A stretch of 64,000 nt of DNA from Chryseosolibacter sp964493505 (GTDB lineage: Bacteria; Bacteroidota; Bacteroidia; Cytophagales; Cyclobacteriaceae): assembly GCA_964493505.1 (NCBI GenBank), contig CAZBNP010000017.1, positions 37,172 through 101,171 of the forward strand. Direction: 5' to 3'. Shown piece after piece: positions 25,970 through 35,556 of the stretch; position 1 is the first letter of the stretch; each line of letters begins with the position of its first letter. The position numbers and the translations under genes were made by a program. The notes beneath the pieces were generated by a model. That model was given only the letters and a program-made list of their open reading frames with translations, was not told the DNA's origin and ran no database searches.

Positions 25970-27790
25970 ATGAACATTTTCTTCAGGATACTGACGTATG
26001 CCCCGCGTAGAAACTACCGGCTGGCCCGGTTTTTTATCTTCGCGGTTCTCGGGGTCATTTTCAATGCCGCCTACCTCGGATTATTGCATCCGATGCTGGC
26101 AACGTTATTTGGCGATAGTAAGATTGAACCGATACCGTATCCGCAATTTGAACTGAGCCTGGAGTTTGCCAAGACCTATTTTCGCTATCACTTTGCGAAC
26201 ATATTTTCCGCCTATGGCCCGCAGCAGGCGCTCGGCTTTGTGTGTGTTCTCATTGTCTGTTTTCTCCTGATGTCAAATATCTTTCGCTACCTCGAAAGAA
26301 TCGTAGCATCAAAGCTGAAAGTAGACATTGTGAAGAACGTCCGTATGGAAATTTTTAGCAAGGTCTCGTTAATGCATATTGGTTTCTTTAATGATCAGCG
26401 GAAAGGTGATCTGATCTCCCGTTTTACAAACGATGTGTCTGAAGTGGAAGGTGCCGTTGTCAATGGATTGAAGTCGGTTTTCAAAGAGCCACTTACGCTG
26501 ATCGCCTTTATGATCGTACTGTTCTCGATAAGTGTGAAGCTGACGTTGTTTACGCTTGTGGTACTGCCGGTCACCGGCGGTATTATCTCCGAGATCGTCA
26601 GGCGTCTGAAGAAGAAGGCGATCATCAGCCAGGAAACGCTGGGAAGGATTGTCAATATTCTTGACGAGACCTTCAGCAGCATGCGCGTGATCAACGCTTT
26701 CAATGCGCGGAATTTTATGCTGCGGCGTATTGATCAGGAGACATCGCTCCACCGTAAAGTAAACCTTTCCATTGCCAAAAAAAATGAGCTGGCGTCACCG
26801 GTCTCCGAGTTTCTGGGTGTACTGGTCGTAGCCGGTATTCTTTATTACGGCGGCCATCTTGTGCTGTCGGGTGATCAGGAGCTGGCACCGGAGACCTTCC
26901 TGGTTTTCCTGGCGTTCTATGCGAATATGATCCAGCCTGCAAAGAGTTTCACGAATGGACTAACTTCTCTCCAGAAGGGTACTATGGCGGCCAACAGGAT
27001 TTTTGCCATAACCGACCTGGAGCCGGCAATCAAAAGCAAACCCGATGCTGTTGTCCTCGGCGAGTTTAAGGATAGCATAGAGTTCGAGCATGTGGGCTTT
27101 GCCTACGATAAGGAGGAGGTATTGACCGACATCAATCTCAGGATCATGAAGGGCAGAACCGTGGCTCTCGTCGGGCCGTCGGGTGGTGGCAAATCGACCC
27201 TGGCGGATCTGATACCGCGGTTTTATGACCCCACGGCGGGTACTGTGAAGATCGACGGGGTATCGCTGACCGACTATGACCTCGAATCACTGCGGAGTGT
27301 GATGGGAGTTGTTACTCAGGAGTCGATCCTTTTTAATGACACGATCTTCAACAATATAGCATTCGGCATGGAGAATATGCAGGAAGGGGACGTTGTCAGA
27401 GCGGCGAAGATCGCGAATGCGCATGATTTTATTATGGAGACTGAAAACGGATACCAGACGGTTATCGGAGAACGAGGGTCGAAGCTCTCCGGAGGGCAGC
27501 GACAGCGGATCAGCATCGCCCGTGCTGTTTTGAAGAACCCTCCGATACTGATACTGGATGAGGCTACGTCAGCCCTCGACTCGGAATCCGAGCGGCTTGT
27601 ACAGGATGCACTCAATAGCCTGATGAAGCACCGCACGTCAGTGGTGATCGCACACAGGCTGAGCACCATCCAGCATGCCGACGAGATTATCGTGGTTCAG
27701 GATGGTCGGATCGTTGAGCGCGGTCGCCATGATGATCTCGTTCGGGAAGGGGGACTTTACCAGAAACTGCGGGAAATCCAGAAGGCATAG
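25970..27790 (+). CDS. MsbA-type ABC exporter (fused membrane and ATPase domains)
   Basis: A 606-residue half-transporter that should act as a homodimer. Residues about 1-340 hold six membrane segments; the ATPase domain covers about 365-606, with Walker A GPSGGGKST, signature LSGGQRQR, Walker B ILILDEATSALD and the H-loop in VIAHRLST. The family flips lipid A, other lipids or drugs across the inner membrane. The start is 3 bases after the stop of the Wzi-like gene, so they form one operon and may share a cell-surface lipid or glycan job. No substrate can be read from sequence. Confidence 0.92.
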   Translation: MNIFFRILTYAPRRNYRLARFFIFAVLGVIFNAAYLGLLHPMLATLFGDSKIEPIPYPQFELSLEFAKTYFRYHFANIFSAYGPQQALGFVCVLIVCFLLMSNIFRYLERIVASKLKVDIVKNVRMEIFSKVSLMHIGFFNDQRKGDLISRFTNDVSEVEGAVVNGLKSVFKEPLTLIAFMIVLFSISVKLTLFTLVVLPVTGGIISEIVRRLKKKAIISQETLGRIVNILDETFSSMRVINAFNARNFMLRRIDQETSLHRKVNLSIAKKNELASPVSEFLGVLVVAGILYYGGHLVLSGDQELAPETFLVFLAFYANMIQPAKSFTNGLTSLQKGTMAANRIFAITDLEPAIKSKPDAVVLGEFKDSIEFEHVGFAYDKEEVLTDINLRIMKGRTVALVGPSGGGKSTLADLIPRFYDPTAGTVKIDGVSLTDYDLESLRSVMGVVTQESILFNDTIFNNIAFGMENMQEGDVVRAAKIANAHDFIMETENGYQTVIGERGSKLSGGQRQRISIARAVLKNPPILILDEATSALDSESERLVQDALNSLMKHRTSVVIAHRLSTIQHADEIIVVQDGRIVERGRHDDLVREGGLYQKLREIQKA

Positions 27791-27970
27791 CGTGTTTGTT
27801 GGCTTTGGTTTTTGAGTTACCTTTAGGAAAGGGCTGAAATAAATCGGTCGCACGGACATCTTGATGTAATGTATTGTTAAGATCTCATACGAATTCTATT
27901 GGTTTTTTTGTATTTCTTTGTGACTGACAAGCCTTGGCGTCTATAATCCACAACCCGGAAATAACTGCAA

Positions 27971-28297
27971 ATGAAAAAGAGCAGACTCATTTTTTATCTC
28001 ATCTTCGCCTTGTTTCATATTGGTGCGTTTACGTTCACCGTGGCATTAGGCAATGACACCAGTTTTCTCATGAGGATGTTCAGCTGGGTTCCATACTTCA
28101 AATGGGTAACGCTGCTCGGCGTGCTGCTGGTATTGATCGACTTCATCTGGTCAATGAAAGCAAACCGGGATCACGATCACGAGAAGGATACGCTTGGGCG
28201 TGAGGTGAATACACTGAAGGCAAAGCTGTTCGATATGCAGGAAGACAGGCCTAAGCAGTCGCCACCCCCGAAGCCGGAGCCCCCCCTGGAGCTGTAA
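27971..28297 (+). CDS. Small two-helix membrane protein of unknown function
   Basis: A 108-residue protein not assigned to a named family. Two hydrophobic segments are visible (about residues 5-27 and 43-60), followed by a charged, probably coiled-coil stretch (KDTLGREVNTLKAKLFDMQED) and a proline-rich tail. It would sit in the inner membrane with a cytoplasmic C-terminal part. Small membrane proteins of this kind often occur singly in Bacteroidota. It lies 180 bases after the ABC exporter and 99 bases before the sigma-factor gene. Confidence 0.72.
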   Translation: MKKSRLIFYLIFALFHIGAFTFTVALGNDTSFLMRMFSWVPYFKWVTLLGVLLVLIDFIWSMKANRDHDHEKDTLGREVNTLKAKLFDMQEDRPKQSPPPKPEPPLEL

Positions 28298-28396
28298 TTT
28301 TCAAGGAAGGGTCAGGTCGGTGAGAAGCACCAAATCCTTGCAATCGTTTGAGGTTCTTGAATTGTTTTCTAACTTGAGGAGGGAATGGAATAACTC

Positions 28397-28984
28397 ATGC
28401 CTCCTGAAAAAAACGATAACGAAGAAAAATTCATTGTTGAACTGCTCAAGCAGGGAAATGAGAATGCCTTTAATTCGTTGTTTCGCGATTACGGTAAACG
28501 TGTTTATTCTTTCTGCTACGGGTATCTGAAATCGAAGGAGGATGCGGAAGAGATGGTGCAGGAGACGTTTATCAGAGTCTGGGAATCCCGCTCCACTATT
28601 GATCCTGATTATTCTTTCGGAGGATTTGTTTTTACCATTGCGTACCGTCTTGTCTTGAACAGGTTTCGCAAACGCAGATACGAGTATATCGGCAACCTGC
28701 ATTGGCTTGGAAACCGAGCCAGGGCCAGCAACGAAACGGAAGACTCCGTTATATATAATGATCTCGGACGCCTGGCCAAAGATGCTATCGCTTCCTTACC
28801 TCCTAAGCGGAAGCAGATATACCGGATGATCAAGGAAGATCATATGACCTATCAGCAAGTTGCCCAGTGCCTCAATATATCGCCAAAGACTGTGGAAGCG
28901 CAAATGACTGAAGCGCTGAAGCATTTGCGAAAGAACATTGTCCTGCGATGGTTCCCTTTTCTGGTTGCCCTTTTTCTTTCCTAG
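28397..28984 (+). CDS. ECF sigma-70 factor, FecI/SusCD-locus type
   Basis: A 195-residue extracytoplasmic-function sigma factor. Region 2 is seen at about residues 20-90 (LFRDYGKRVYSFCYGYL and DAEEMVQETFIRVW) and region 4 at about 125-185 (LPPKRKQIYRMIKEDHMTYQQVAQCLNISPKTVEAQM). It should direct RNA polymerase to the downstream SusCD locus when FecR releases it. The C-terminus ends with an unusually hydrophobic tail of about 15 residues (WFPFLVALFLS), which is often seen in this group. It is followed by FecR. Confidence 0.93.
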   Translation: MPPEKNDNEEKFIVELLKQGNENAFNSLFRDYGKRVYSFCYGYLKSKEDAEEMVQETFIRVWESRSTIDPDYSFGGFVFTIAYRLVLNRFRKRRYEYIGNLHWLGNRARASNETEDSVIYNDLGRLAKDAIASLPPKRKQIYRMIKEDHMTYQQVAQCLNISPKTVEAQMTEALKHLRKNIVLRWFPFLVALFLS

Positions 28985-29102
28985 CGACTTTTTTTTCTTC
29001 ACCGGTTCTTCCTTCTGAAAAATTTTGACGTCGACTAGGGGTTTTCACATCCTCGCGTGTATTCCTTATATATTATAAGACTGCTCAATCCACCAAAGCA
29101 TA

Positions 29103-30128
29103 ATGCCGGTATTTAGCGAATTACTGATAAAGAGGTTTTTTAATGGTCAGTGCACGGAAAAGGAAGCCGAAGCAGTGCTCAATTGGCTGCTTGATCCGGG
29201 AAATCAACATTTGGCAAAGAGGATAATGAAAAGGCAATGGGAGACATTGTCCGGAGATGGCGACGTTGACATAGAATCCCTCTTGGAACGCACACAGTCC
29301 AGGTTGAAGCTTGGTAAATTCCGGGAAGCCGGGAGCAGAGAAAAACAGAGATGGTATCGAAGCATTCCCCTGAGGATAGCGGCAACATTTCTTTTGATTG
29401 CGATGAGTCTGGCTGCTCTCATGATAACGACGGAAGAGAATCAGGAAGAAGCTCTTGCGAGTAACTCCGCCAAAGTTGAGGTAAGTACCTCCACTGGACA
29501 GATTATCCTGAAAGTTCTTCCTGACGGTACCAAAGTGTGGCTGAATGCGCAGAGTAAGTTGATCTACCCGGAGACATTCGGTGCGACGAGGGAGGTGAGG
29601 TTGCAAGGGGAAGGATTCTTCGATGTCGCGGATAATAAGGATCGCCCGTTTATTGTGCATGCTGACGATATACAGATCAGGGTTTTAGGGACGGCCTTCA
29701 ACATCAAATCGTATCCTGGTGACCCATCTATCGCGACGACATTGGTAAGGGGGAAAGTATTGATCGAGCAGAATAAGAATGATAGACAAACCAGAATTGA
29801 ATTGGAGCCAAACCAGCAAGCCGTGTTCTCCCATGCTTTAAAGGATATCTCGCTGCACCGTGTCGATGCGAACAAGTATTCGTCGTGGACGAACGGGAGT
29901 TTGATCTTCGAAGACGACCGGGTATATGATGTTTTCAAAACCCTCGAGCGTTGGTATGGGGTGTCGATCACGATCGAAGATGATTCGAACCTTAGCTGTC
30001 GCCTGACAGCCCGTATTGACAAGGAATCGTTAACAGAAACGCTGGAATTGCTGAAGTCGATCACAGGAATTCGCTACAGTATTGCAGGAAGCGAAGTAAC
30101 AATTGATGGGACGATTTGTACCCCGTGA
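29103..30128 (+). CDS. FecR-family anti-sigma factor
   Basis: A 341-residue membrane protein. The cytoplasmic N-terminal part (about 1-80) contains a conserved Trp-rich anti-sigma segment (VLNWLLDPGN). One membrane segment lies at about residues 88-110, followed by the periplasmic FecR domain (LPDGTKVWLNAQSKLIYPE, GEGFFDVADNKDRPFIV, LGTAFNI). The C-terminal DUF4974-type domain (about 275-335) should contact the STN domain of the SusC protein. It relays substrate binding at the outer membrane to the ECF sigma factor encoded just upstream. Confidence 0.92.
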   Translation: MPVFSELLIKRFFNGQCTEKEAEAVLNWLLDPGNQHLAKRIMKRQWETLSGDGDVDIESLLERTQSRLKLGKFREAGSREKQRWYRSIPLRIAATFLLIAMSLAALMITTEENQEEALASNSAKVEVSTSTGQIILKVLPDGTKVWLNAQSKLIYPETFGATREVRLQGEGFFDVADNKDRPFIVHADDIQIRVLGTAFNIKSYPGDPSIATTLVRGKVLIEQNKNDRQTRIELEPNQQAVFSHALKDISLHRVDANKYSSWTNGSLIFEDDRVYDVFKTLERWYGVSITIEDDSNLSCRLTARIDKESLTETLELLKSITGIRYSIAGSEVTIDGTICTP

Positions 30129-30177
30129 CCCTAAAAGGAACTGTATGATGTGATATTCTTTATGATGTTTTAATAAT

Positions 30178-30230
30178 AAGCCTGCGGGCCGGATCACTCG
30201 CTTCAAAGAATTCTCCGGGACCGCAGGCTT
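30178..30230 (+). other. Strong hairpin between FecR and SusC genes
   Basis: AAGCCTGCGG (30178-30187) pairs perfectly with CCGCAGGCTT (30221-30230), and inside it CCGGA (30189-30193) pairs with TCCGG (30214-30218), leaving a 20-base loop. No T-run follows, so it may be an mRNA processing or stability element or a weak terminator. Confidence 0.6.
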
Positions 30231-30267
30231 CCAGGTAAAATTATGTTTCACCTTTCAAGACAAATGT

Positions 30268-33200
30268 ATGAAAAAGTCATACCCGGAAAAATGGGCGTTT
30301 CCTTTTTTTCTAACCAGACTAACGCCGAAAAAGATGTCCACACTTGCGCTTGTCATCTTGGTTCTATGGCAATCTCCTTTACAGGCGAAGGACTCTGTTG
30401 ATGAACTTCAGATTTCAATCGTCGTAAGTGACACTCCGCTTAAGAAAGTCCTGCAGGAAATCGAGGTACAAACCGGATTGAAGTTCTTTTACCTCTCCAG
30501 CCAGATAAATACCGAAAGAAGGGTCAGTATTGAAGCGCAGCAGATGCCGCTTAATACTGTGCTGGACAGGTTGTTCACGGACACGAGAATTACCTATTCA
30601 TTTACCGGAAAACAGATCGTACTGAAATACCTGGAAGAGGAGGTAATGAATAGAGAGATAGGTGAGAAACCTCCCTCGGAGAACCTGAAAACGCAAACGA
30701 TGGAGTCCGTGGTGCCGGCAGAGCCGGTTGACATCTATCAGGTTAGTGGGAGGGTCCTGAATGAGGATCGTCAGCCGTTGCCGGGAGTGAGTGTGATTAT
30801 TAAAGGCACAACAAATGGCACAACCACCGACACTGAGGGTGAATTTGTTCTGGAAGTTCCTGATGATGATGCAATTCTTGTGTTTTCTTTTATCGGATAC
30901 CAGACACAGGAGATGCCGGCAGCCGGACGTACACTCATGGAGATAACGCTGGCTCCCGACGTAAAGGTGTTGGGTGAAGTCGTGGTCGTCGGATTTGGCA
31001 GTATGCGGAAACGCGATCTTACCGGGTCCGTTGTAAGAGCGGATATCGAAAACTTCAGGGACCAACCCAATGTGTCTATTATCGAATCGCTGCAGGGAAC
31101 TATACCGGGATTAAATGTCGGTCAGATCGACCAGGCGGGAGCCGAACCTGAGATATCCATCAGAGGGAGGACATCGTTGTCGGGTGAAAGCGGTCCCTTG
31201 ATCATTGTTGACAATGCAATCTATCGCGGTAATCTCATTGACTTGAATCCCAACGATATTGCCTCGGTAGATGTGCTGAAGGACGCTAGTGCCGCCGCGA
31301 TCTACGGGTCGCAGGCATCAAATGGCGTCATACTCATTACGACGAAAAGATCAGGGGGGGCGGTCGATGCCAAGCCTTTGGTGAGTTATAGCTATTCGTA
31401 CGCTTTTCAGAAGCCTAACAAGGAACTAAGGCCTGATAGCCCTGAAGGGTTTATGAAAAAAACGGAGATCTCTGACATATATAACAGCCGGACAGAAGAG
31501 TCGGGGTATCTCGAACGCAACCCCACCTGGGATCCTACCAGTAACTTTAAGGGTCCGGATGAATTGAACGCTTACCAGCAGGGAAGAACGACGGACTGGT
31601 ATAGTCTGCTGACCAACGATAACATGAGTTATCAGAGTCACAATGTATCCCTGTCCAATGCGACTAAATACAACAATTATTTCATTTCATTGGGGTACAC
31701 TGCTCAGAACGGATATATGCTGAATGAAGACTATAAGAGATGGAACGCGCGCATAAATATCAATAATAATATTACCGACTGGTTGGAGATTGGCGCGCAG
31801 ACATTCATGACCTTGAGTGATTATTCGGGATTGGACGTCGCTTTGAATCACCGGTATATCGCACCCTACCAGACTGCCTACAATGCGGCAGGAGAGTACA
31901 ATTTGCAGCCTGGCGGAAACTCGATTAATCCACTGATACAAGTCGATGCAGACAACGTTGACAAACGACTTCATCTTTATGGCAATGTTTATACCAATAT
32001 TAATATTCCGTTTGTCCAGGGTCTTTCCTACAGGCTGAATCTTGCCAACAACCTGAGAACCACACACGAGTATATATTTCAACCCTACGCGCAGAATTTC
32101 CTGGGCCAGGGCTCGAAGATGGAGGGCACAGGGTATGATATGAATCTCGATAACATCGTTTCCTACAAACGGGAGTTCGGCGTCCATAAGATAGATGTCA
32201 CGTTGTTATATGGTATTGAGAAGAGAAATTACAATTCGACATTGGCACGTGCTTCGGTATTCAACAATCTGGCGCTTGGATACAACAACTTGCAGTCTGG
32301 CAGTTCTGAACTGCAGCAGACGGTTAGCAGCGCCTGGGAAGAGGCGAGTCTCTACAATATGGCCCGTATTTTCTACAGCTTCCGCGACACCTATATGTTC
32401 ACAGGGACGATCAGGAGAGATGGTTTTTCCGGTTTCGGCGAAGCGAATAAATTTGGCATTTTTCCTGCCCTGGCGGCGGCCTGGATTGTGTCCAATGAGG
32501 ACTTCTTTCCCAGCAGTGTAGACCTGTTTAAAATACGGGCATCGTACGGAGCGAATGGTAACCGCACCATCGGGCGGTATGAAACGCTGGCTGAAGTCGA
32601 AGGTGGTTTTAACTATATCACAGCGGATGGAACGCCTGTTTACACACATGGTATCAGTAGTCTTGCCAGTCCAAATCTGAAATGGGAGACGACTACCGGT
32701 GTGAATCTCGGTATTGACTTTGGTCTTTTTTCGTCACGACTCCAGGGAAGCATCGATTATTACAACAACAATACCACCAATCTCCTCTATCAGGTAGATA
32801 TTCCCGGCATCAGCAGGTTCACGAAATTTCCGGACAACCTGGGACGAATACACAATGAAGGTATTGAAGTCGCCATAACGTCTACGAATGTGCAAACTGG
32901 CAATCTGCTGTGGACGAGTTCCTTTGCGTTCTCGCGAAACAGAAACCAGCTAAAAGAGCTGCTTGGGTTCGATCTGAACAACGATGGTAAGGAAGACGAT
33001 CTCGTTTCAGCCGGATTGTTTATCAATGAACCGCTCGACGCCATTTTTACATATCAGGTGGACGGAAAATGGCAAACAAATGAGGAAGTCGCACCGGGTT
33101 ATGATCTCGGCGCTAATAAAGTGGTTGATCTGACGGGGGACGGCGCCATTAATGCCAGCGACAGAACCATCATTGGCTACAGTGAACCCGCTTACCGCTT

Positions 33201-33672
33201 CAGCGTCAACAATCGGGTTAGTTACGGAAACTGGACACTGAATGTTTTTGTGAATTCTGTTCAGGGCGGAAAGAACTATTATATGGCTTCCGACGATATG
33301 CTGGACTGGAAGATTTTCGGCGACAACTCCTATAACTTCAATTTCCCAGGGGGACTTGACTATTGGTCTCCGGAAAATCCAGGCGGTATTTATCAGAGAC
33401 CGAACATTTCACGGATATCCGAAGGTATCCAGGGGACGCGCCACATTCAAAGAAACTTTGTGAGACTGCAAAATGTATCACTGGCCTACAATTTCCCGTC
33501 CGACAAGTTAAGCCGATATAAAATACAGGGACTGCGATTGTTTGCAAGTGGGAAGAATATTGGCACATGGACAAAGTGGCCCGGATGGGACCCGGAAACG
33601 GGAACTAAGATCACACCTGAGGGGCGCCCGGTAATGAAGAGCTATAGTTTGGGTGTAGAAATTGAATTTTGA
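30268..33672 (+). CDS. SusC/RagA-type TonB-dependent outer-membrane transporter with STN signalling domain
   Basis: A 1134-residue outer-membrane protein. After the signal sequence (about residues 1-41, ending PLQAK) comes an STN domain (about 48-125), which contacts FecR. Next is a carboxypeptidase-regulatory-like domain (about 155-230, starting VSGRVLNEDRQPLPGVSV). The plug domain follows with the SusC signature around LKDASAAAIYGSQASNGVILITTKR, and then the beta-barrel ending in EIEF. It imports its ligand with TonB energy and signals its presence. It pairs with the SusD protein encoded 17 bases downstream. Confidence 0.95.
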   Translation: MKKSYPEKWAFPFFLTRLTPKKMSTLALVILVLWQSPLQAKDSVDELQISIVVSDTPLKKVLQEIEVQTGLKFFYLSSQINTERRVSIEAQQMPLNTVLDRLFTDTRITYSFTGKQIVLKYLEEEVMNREIGEKPPSENLKTQTMESVVPAEPVDIYQVSGRVLNEDRQPLPGVSVIIKGTTNGTTTDTEGEFVLEVPDDDAILVFSFIGYQTQEMPAAGRTLMEITLAPDVKVLGEVVVVGFGSMRKRDLTGSVVRADIENFRDQPNVSIIESLQGTIPGLNVGQIDQAGAEPEISIRGRTSLSGESGPLIIVDNAIYRGNLIDLNPNDIASVDVLKDASAAAIYGSQASNGVILITTKRSGGAVDAKPLVSYSYSYAFQKPNKELRPDSPEGFMKKTEISDIYNSRTEESGYLERNPTWDPTSNFKGPDELNAYQQGRTTDWYSLLTNDNMSYQSHNVSLSNATKYNNYFISLGYTAQNGYMLNEDYKRWNARININNNITDWLEIGAQTFMTLSDYSGLDVALNHRYIAPYQTAYNAAGEYNLQPGGNSINPLIQVDADNVDKRLHLYGNVYTNINIPFVQGLSYRLNLANNLRTTHEYIFQPYAQNFLGQGSKMEGTGYDMNLDNIVSYKREFGVHKIDVTLLYGIEKRNYNSTLARASVFNNLALGYNNLQSGSSELQQTVSSAWEEASLYNMARIFYSFRDTYMFTGTIRRDGFSGFGEANKFGIFPALAAAWIVSNEDFFPSSVDLFKIRASYGANGNRTIGRYETLAEVEGGFNYITADGTPVYTHGISSLASPNLKWETTTGVNLGIDFGLFSSRLQGSIDYYNNNTTNLLYQVDIPGISRFTKFPDNLGRIHNEGIEVAITSTNVQTGNLLWTSSFAFSRNRNQLKELLGFDLNNDGKEDDLVSAGLFINEPLDAIFTYQVDGKWQTNEEVAPGYDLGANKVVDLTGDGAINASDRTIIGYSEPAYRFSVNNRVSYGNWTLNVFVNSVQGGKNYYMASDDMLDWKIFGDNSYNFNFPGGLDYWSPENPGGIYQRPNISRISEGIQGTRHIQRNFVRLQNVSLAYNFPSDKLSRYKIQGLRLFASGKNIGTWTKWPGWDPETGTKITPEGRPVMKSYSLGVEIEF

Positions 33673-33689
33673 ATCTTAAAGACTTAGCT

Positions 33690-35423
33690 ATGAAATCGAT
33701 TAAATCTATACGAACTTTTTTGATTCTCGGTGTCTTCGCCACTTCAATCGTCTTGTTGTCGTGCAATGAGGATGAACTACTTAGTGAAACACCGCTTGAC
33801 TTCTTTTCCCCGGAAAACTCATTTGTTACCTATGAGAATTTTCAGTCAGCCGTTGTTAATCTCTACTACGTGACGAGAGACAATTTCTACACCGAAGCTA
33901 CAGCTACCGGATTTCCGACGATTGCTTGGTCTGGTACCGAGTTGGCCTACACGCATTCTGGTCTTAGTCAGAAACCTGACTGGGGCGGTGCGGTGTTGCT
34001 TCCTACTAATACGGAGGTTGTGTATGATGGTTTGTGGGCACCTGCCTACAGGATCATCTATGATGCGAATGTGATCATCGGAAGAGCTGATGCTGACGCT
34101 AGCCAACTGACAGATCAGGAGAAACTGAAAATCAAGGCGGAGGCATCTTTCTTTCGCGCCTATGCCTACAAGATGTTGGCTAATTTGTACGGTGGTGTTC
34201 CCATCGTGCTGGAGGAAGTGACGTCGCCAAAAAGAGATTTTGTCAGGGCCACGCGTGACGAGGTTTATGAACAATGTGTCACCGACCTGTTGTTCGCGGC
34301 TGAACACCTCGGGGAGATCGGTCAGGTGGATGATTCACGTGTTAACAAGCTCGCCGCTTATCATTATTTATCGGAAGTGTATATCTCGCTCGGTAAGTGG
34401 CAAGAGGCGATTGATGCAGCATCGGTTGTGATTGATCATCCGGGAACGGCGCTAATGACTGAGCGGTTCGGAAAGAAGGCTACCGAAGCGCCAAATGCGG
34501 AATTTCCATGGGTGTCGGGAGGTGATGTGTACTGGGATCTTTTCAGAATGGGCAATCAGAACTACGGATCCGGCAACAAGGAGGCGATATGGGTACTTCA
34601 ATACGAGTTCCAGATTCCGGGAGGGGGAGGATTTCAAATGACGGGCTACCTCATTCCTCAACTCTGGCAGGCTGTGATCCCTAATAACAATGGTAGTCTT
34701 ATTCCGTTGATTGAGCTTCCCAATAGCTACTATTTTGGCCGAGGCTCTGGTTTCTTACGTCCCAGTCACTATTTCTTCGAAACGATCTGGAGAAAAAGCG
34801 GCTATGATCAGGACATCAGGAACTCGGAGTACAACATCGTCCGTGATCTCCGGGTAAATAACCCTAATTCCGATTATCACGGCCAATGGGTCGAAGCAGA
34901 CAATGTGCCTTTAAGGAAGGCGAACGCGACGGATACGATGCGAAACTATTATCCTTCGATCGCCAAGGGCGCCACAGCCGGTGAGTATCCGGTGGAGCTC
35001 TATCATGCAGATCAAAGTATACCGGGCGCGTTGGTCCGTGACGGTCGGTTTACGTTCCGTGACTGGTATGTAATCCGTTTGGCTGAGACGTATCTGTTGC
35101 GGGCGGAAGCACACCTGGGCAATGGCAATGCTGCACTGGCCGCTGTGGATATTAATACAGTTCGCCGCAGGGCAGAAGCTCCCGATGTGGATGCCGGCGA
35201 TGTCGACATCGACTATATCCTGGATGAAAGGTTACGCGAGCTTCATTTTGAAGAGTTGAGAGTGCTTACGCTTACCCGCCTTGGGAAGCTGGTCGAAAGA
35301 ACCAGGAACCTCAATCCAATCGTGGGCGATACTTATAGAGACAACAACGATTTGTGGCCGATTCCATACGATGATATCGAGAAAAACATCTCGTCAGTCC
35401 TGGAGCAAAACCCAGGGTATTGA
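33690..35423 (+). CDS. SusD/RagB-type outer-membrane lipoprotein
   Basis: A 577-residue surface lipoprotein that closes over the SusC barrel and captures the ligand. The signal peptide ends at a lipobox Cys near residue 25 (VLLSC). The TPR-like core is seen in AEASFFRAYAYKMLANLYGGVP and AYHYLSEVYISLGKWQEAI. The C-terminal SusD domain contains WYVIRLAETYLLRAEAHL and RLRELHFEELRVLTLTRLG, strongly typical of the family. The ATG at 33690 is chosen as it starts the signal peptide. A long hairpin follows the gene. Confidence 0.94.
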   Translation: MKSIKSIRTFLILGVFATSIVLLSCNEDELLSETPLDFFSPENSFVTYENFQSAVVNLYYVTRDNFYTEATATGFPTIAWSGTELAYTHSGLSQKPDWGGAVLLPTNTEVVYDGLWAPAYRIIYDANVIIGRADADASQLTDQEKLKIKAEASFFRAYAYKMLANLYGGVPIVLEEVTSPKRDFVRATRDEVYEQCVTDLLFAAEHLGEIGQVDDSRVNKLAAYHYLSEVYISLGKWQEAIDAASVVIDHPGTALMTERFGKKATEAPNAEFPWVSGGDVYWDLFRMGNQNYGSGNKEAIWVLQYEFQIPGGGGFQMTGYLIPQLWQAVIPNNNGSLIPLIELPNSYYFGRGSGFLRPSHYFFETIWRKSGYDQDIRNSEYNIVRDLRVNNPNSDYHGQWVEADNVPLRKANATDTMRNYYPSIAKGATAGEYPVELYHADQSIPGALVRDGRFTFRDWYVIRLAETYLLRAEAHLGNGNAALAAVDINTVRRRAEAPDVDAGDVDIDYILDERLRELHFEELRVLTLTRLGKLVERTRNLNPIVGDTYRDNNDLWPIPYDDIEKNISSVLEQNPGY

Positions 35424-35431
35424 TCAAAATA

Positions 35432-35494
35432 TCCCGGCGGGCCGGCAGCACCGGTCATATAGGTGTACCGTTGCTCATTTGCGGCCTGCCGGGA
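35432..35494 (+). other. Hairpin after the SusD gene
   Basis: TCCCGGCgGGCCG (35432-35444) pairs with CGGCCtGCCGGGA (35482-35494) with one mismatch over a 37-base loop. It begins 9 bases after the susD stop. Only a short weak T-rich stretch follows, so it could be a partial terminator or 3'-end stabiliser that separates susCD from the enzyme genes. Confidence 0.6.
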
Positions 35495-35556
35495 GCCTTA
35501 TTGTTTGACTGCAATAATGCTCATCCAAAAAAGTGCTGTTCTTAAACTGATAGGGA

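Noticed and set aside
28301..28702. 133-codon reverse frame before and over the sigma-factor gene
   Set aside because: It overlaps region 2 of a clear ECF sigma factor on the other strand and resembles no protein family.
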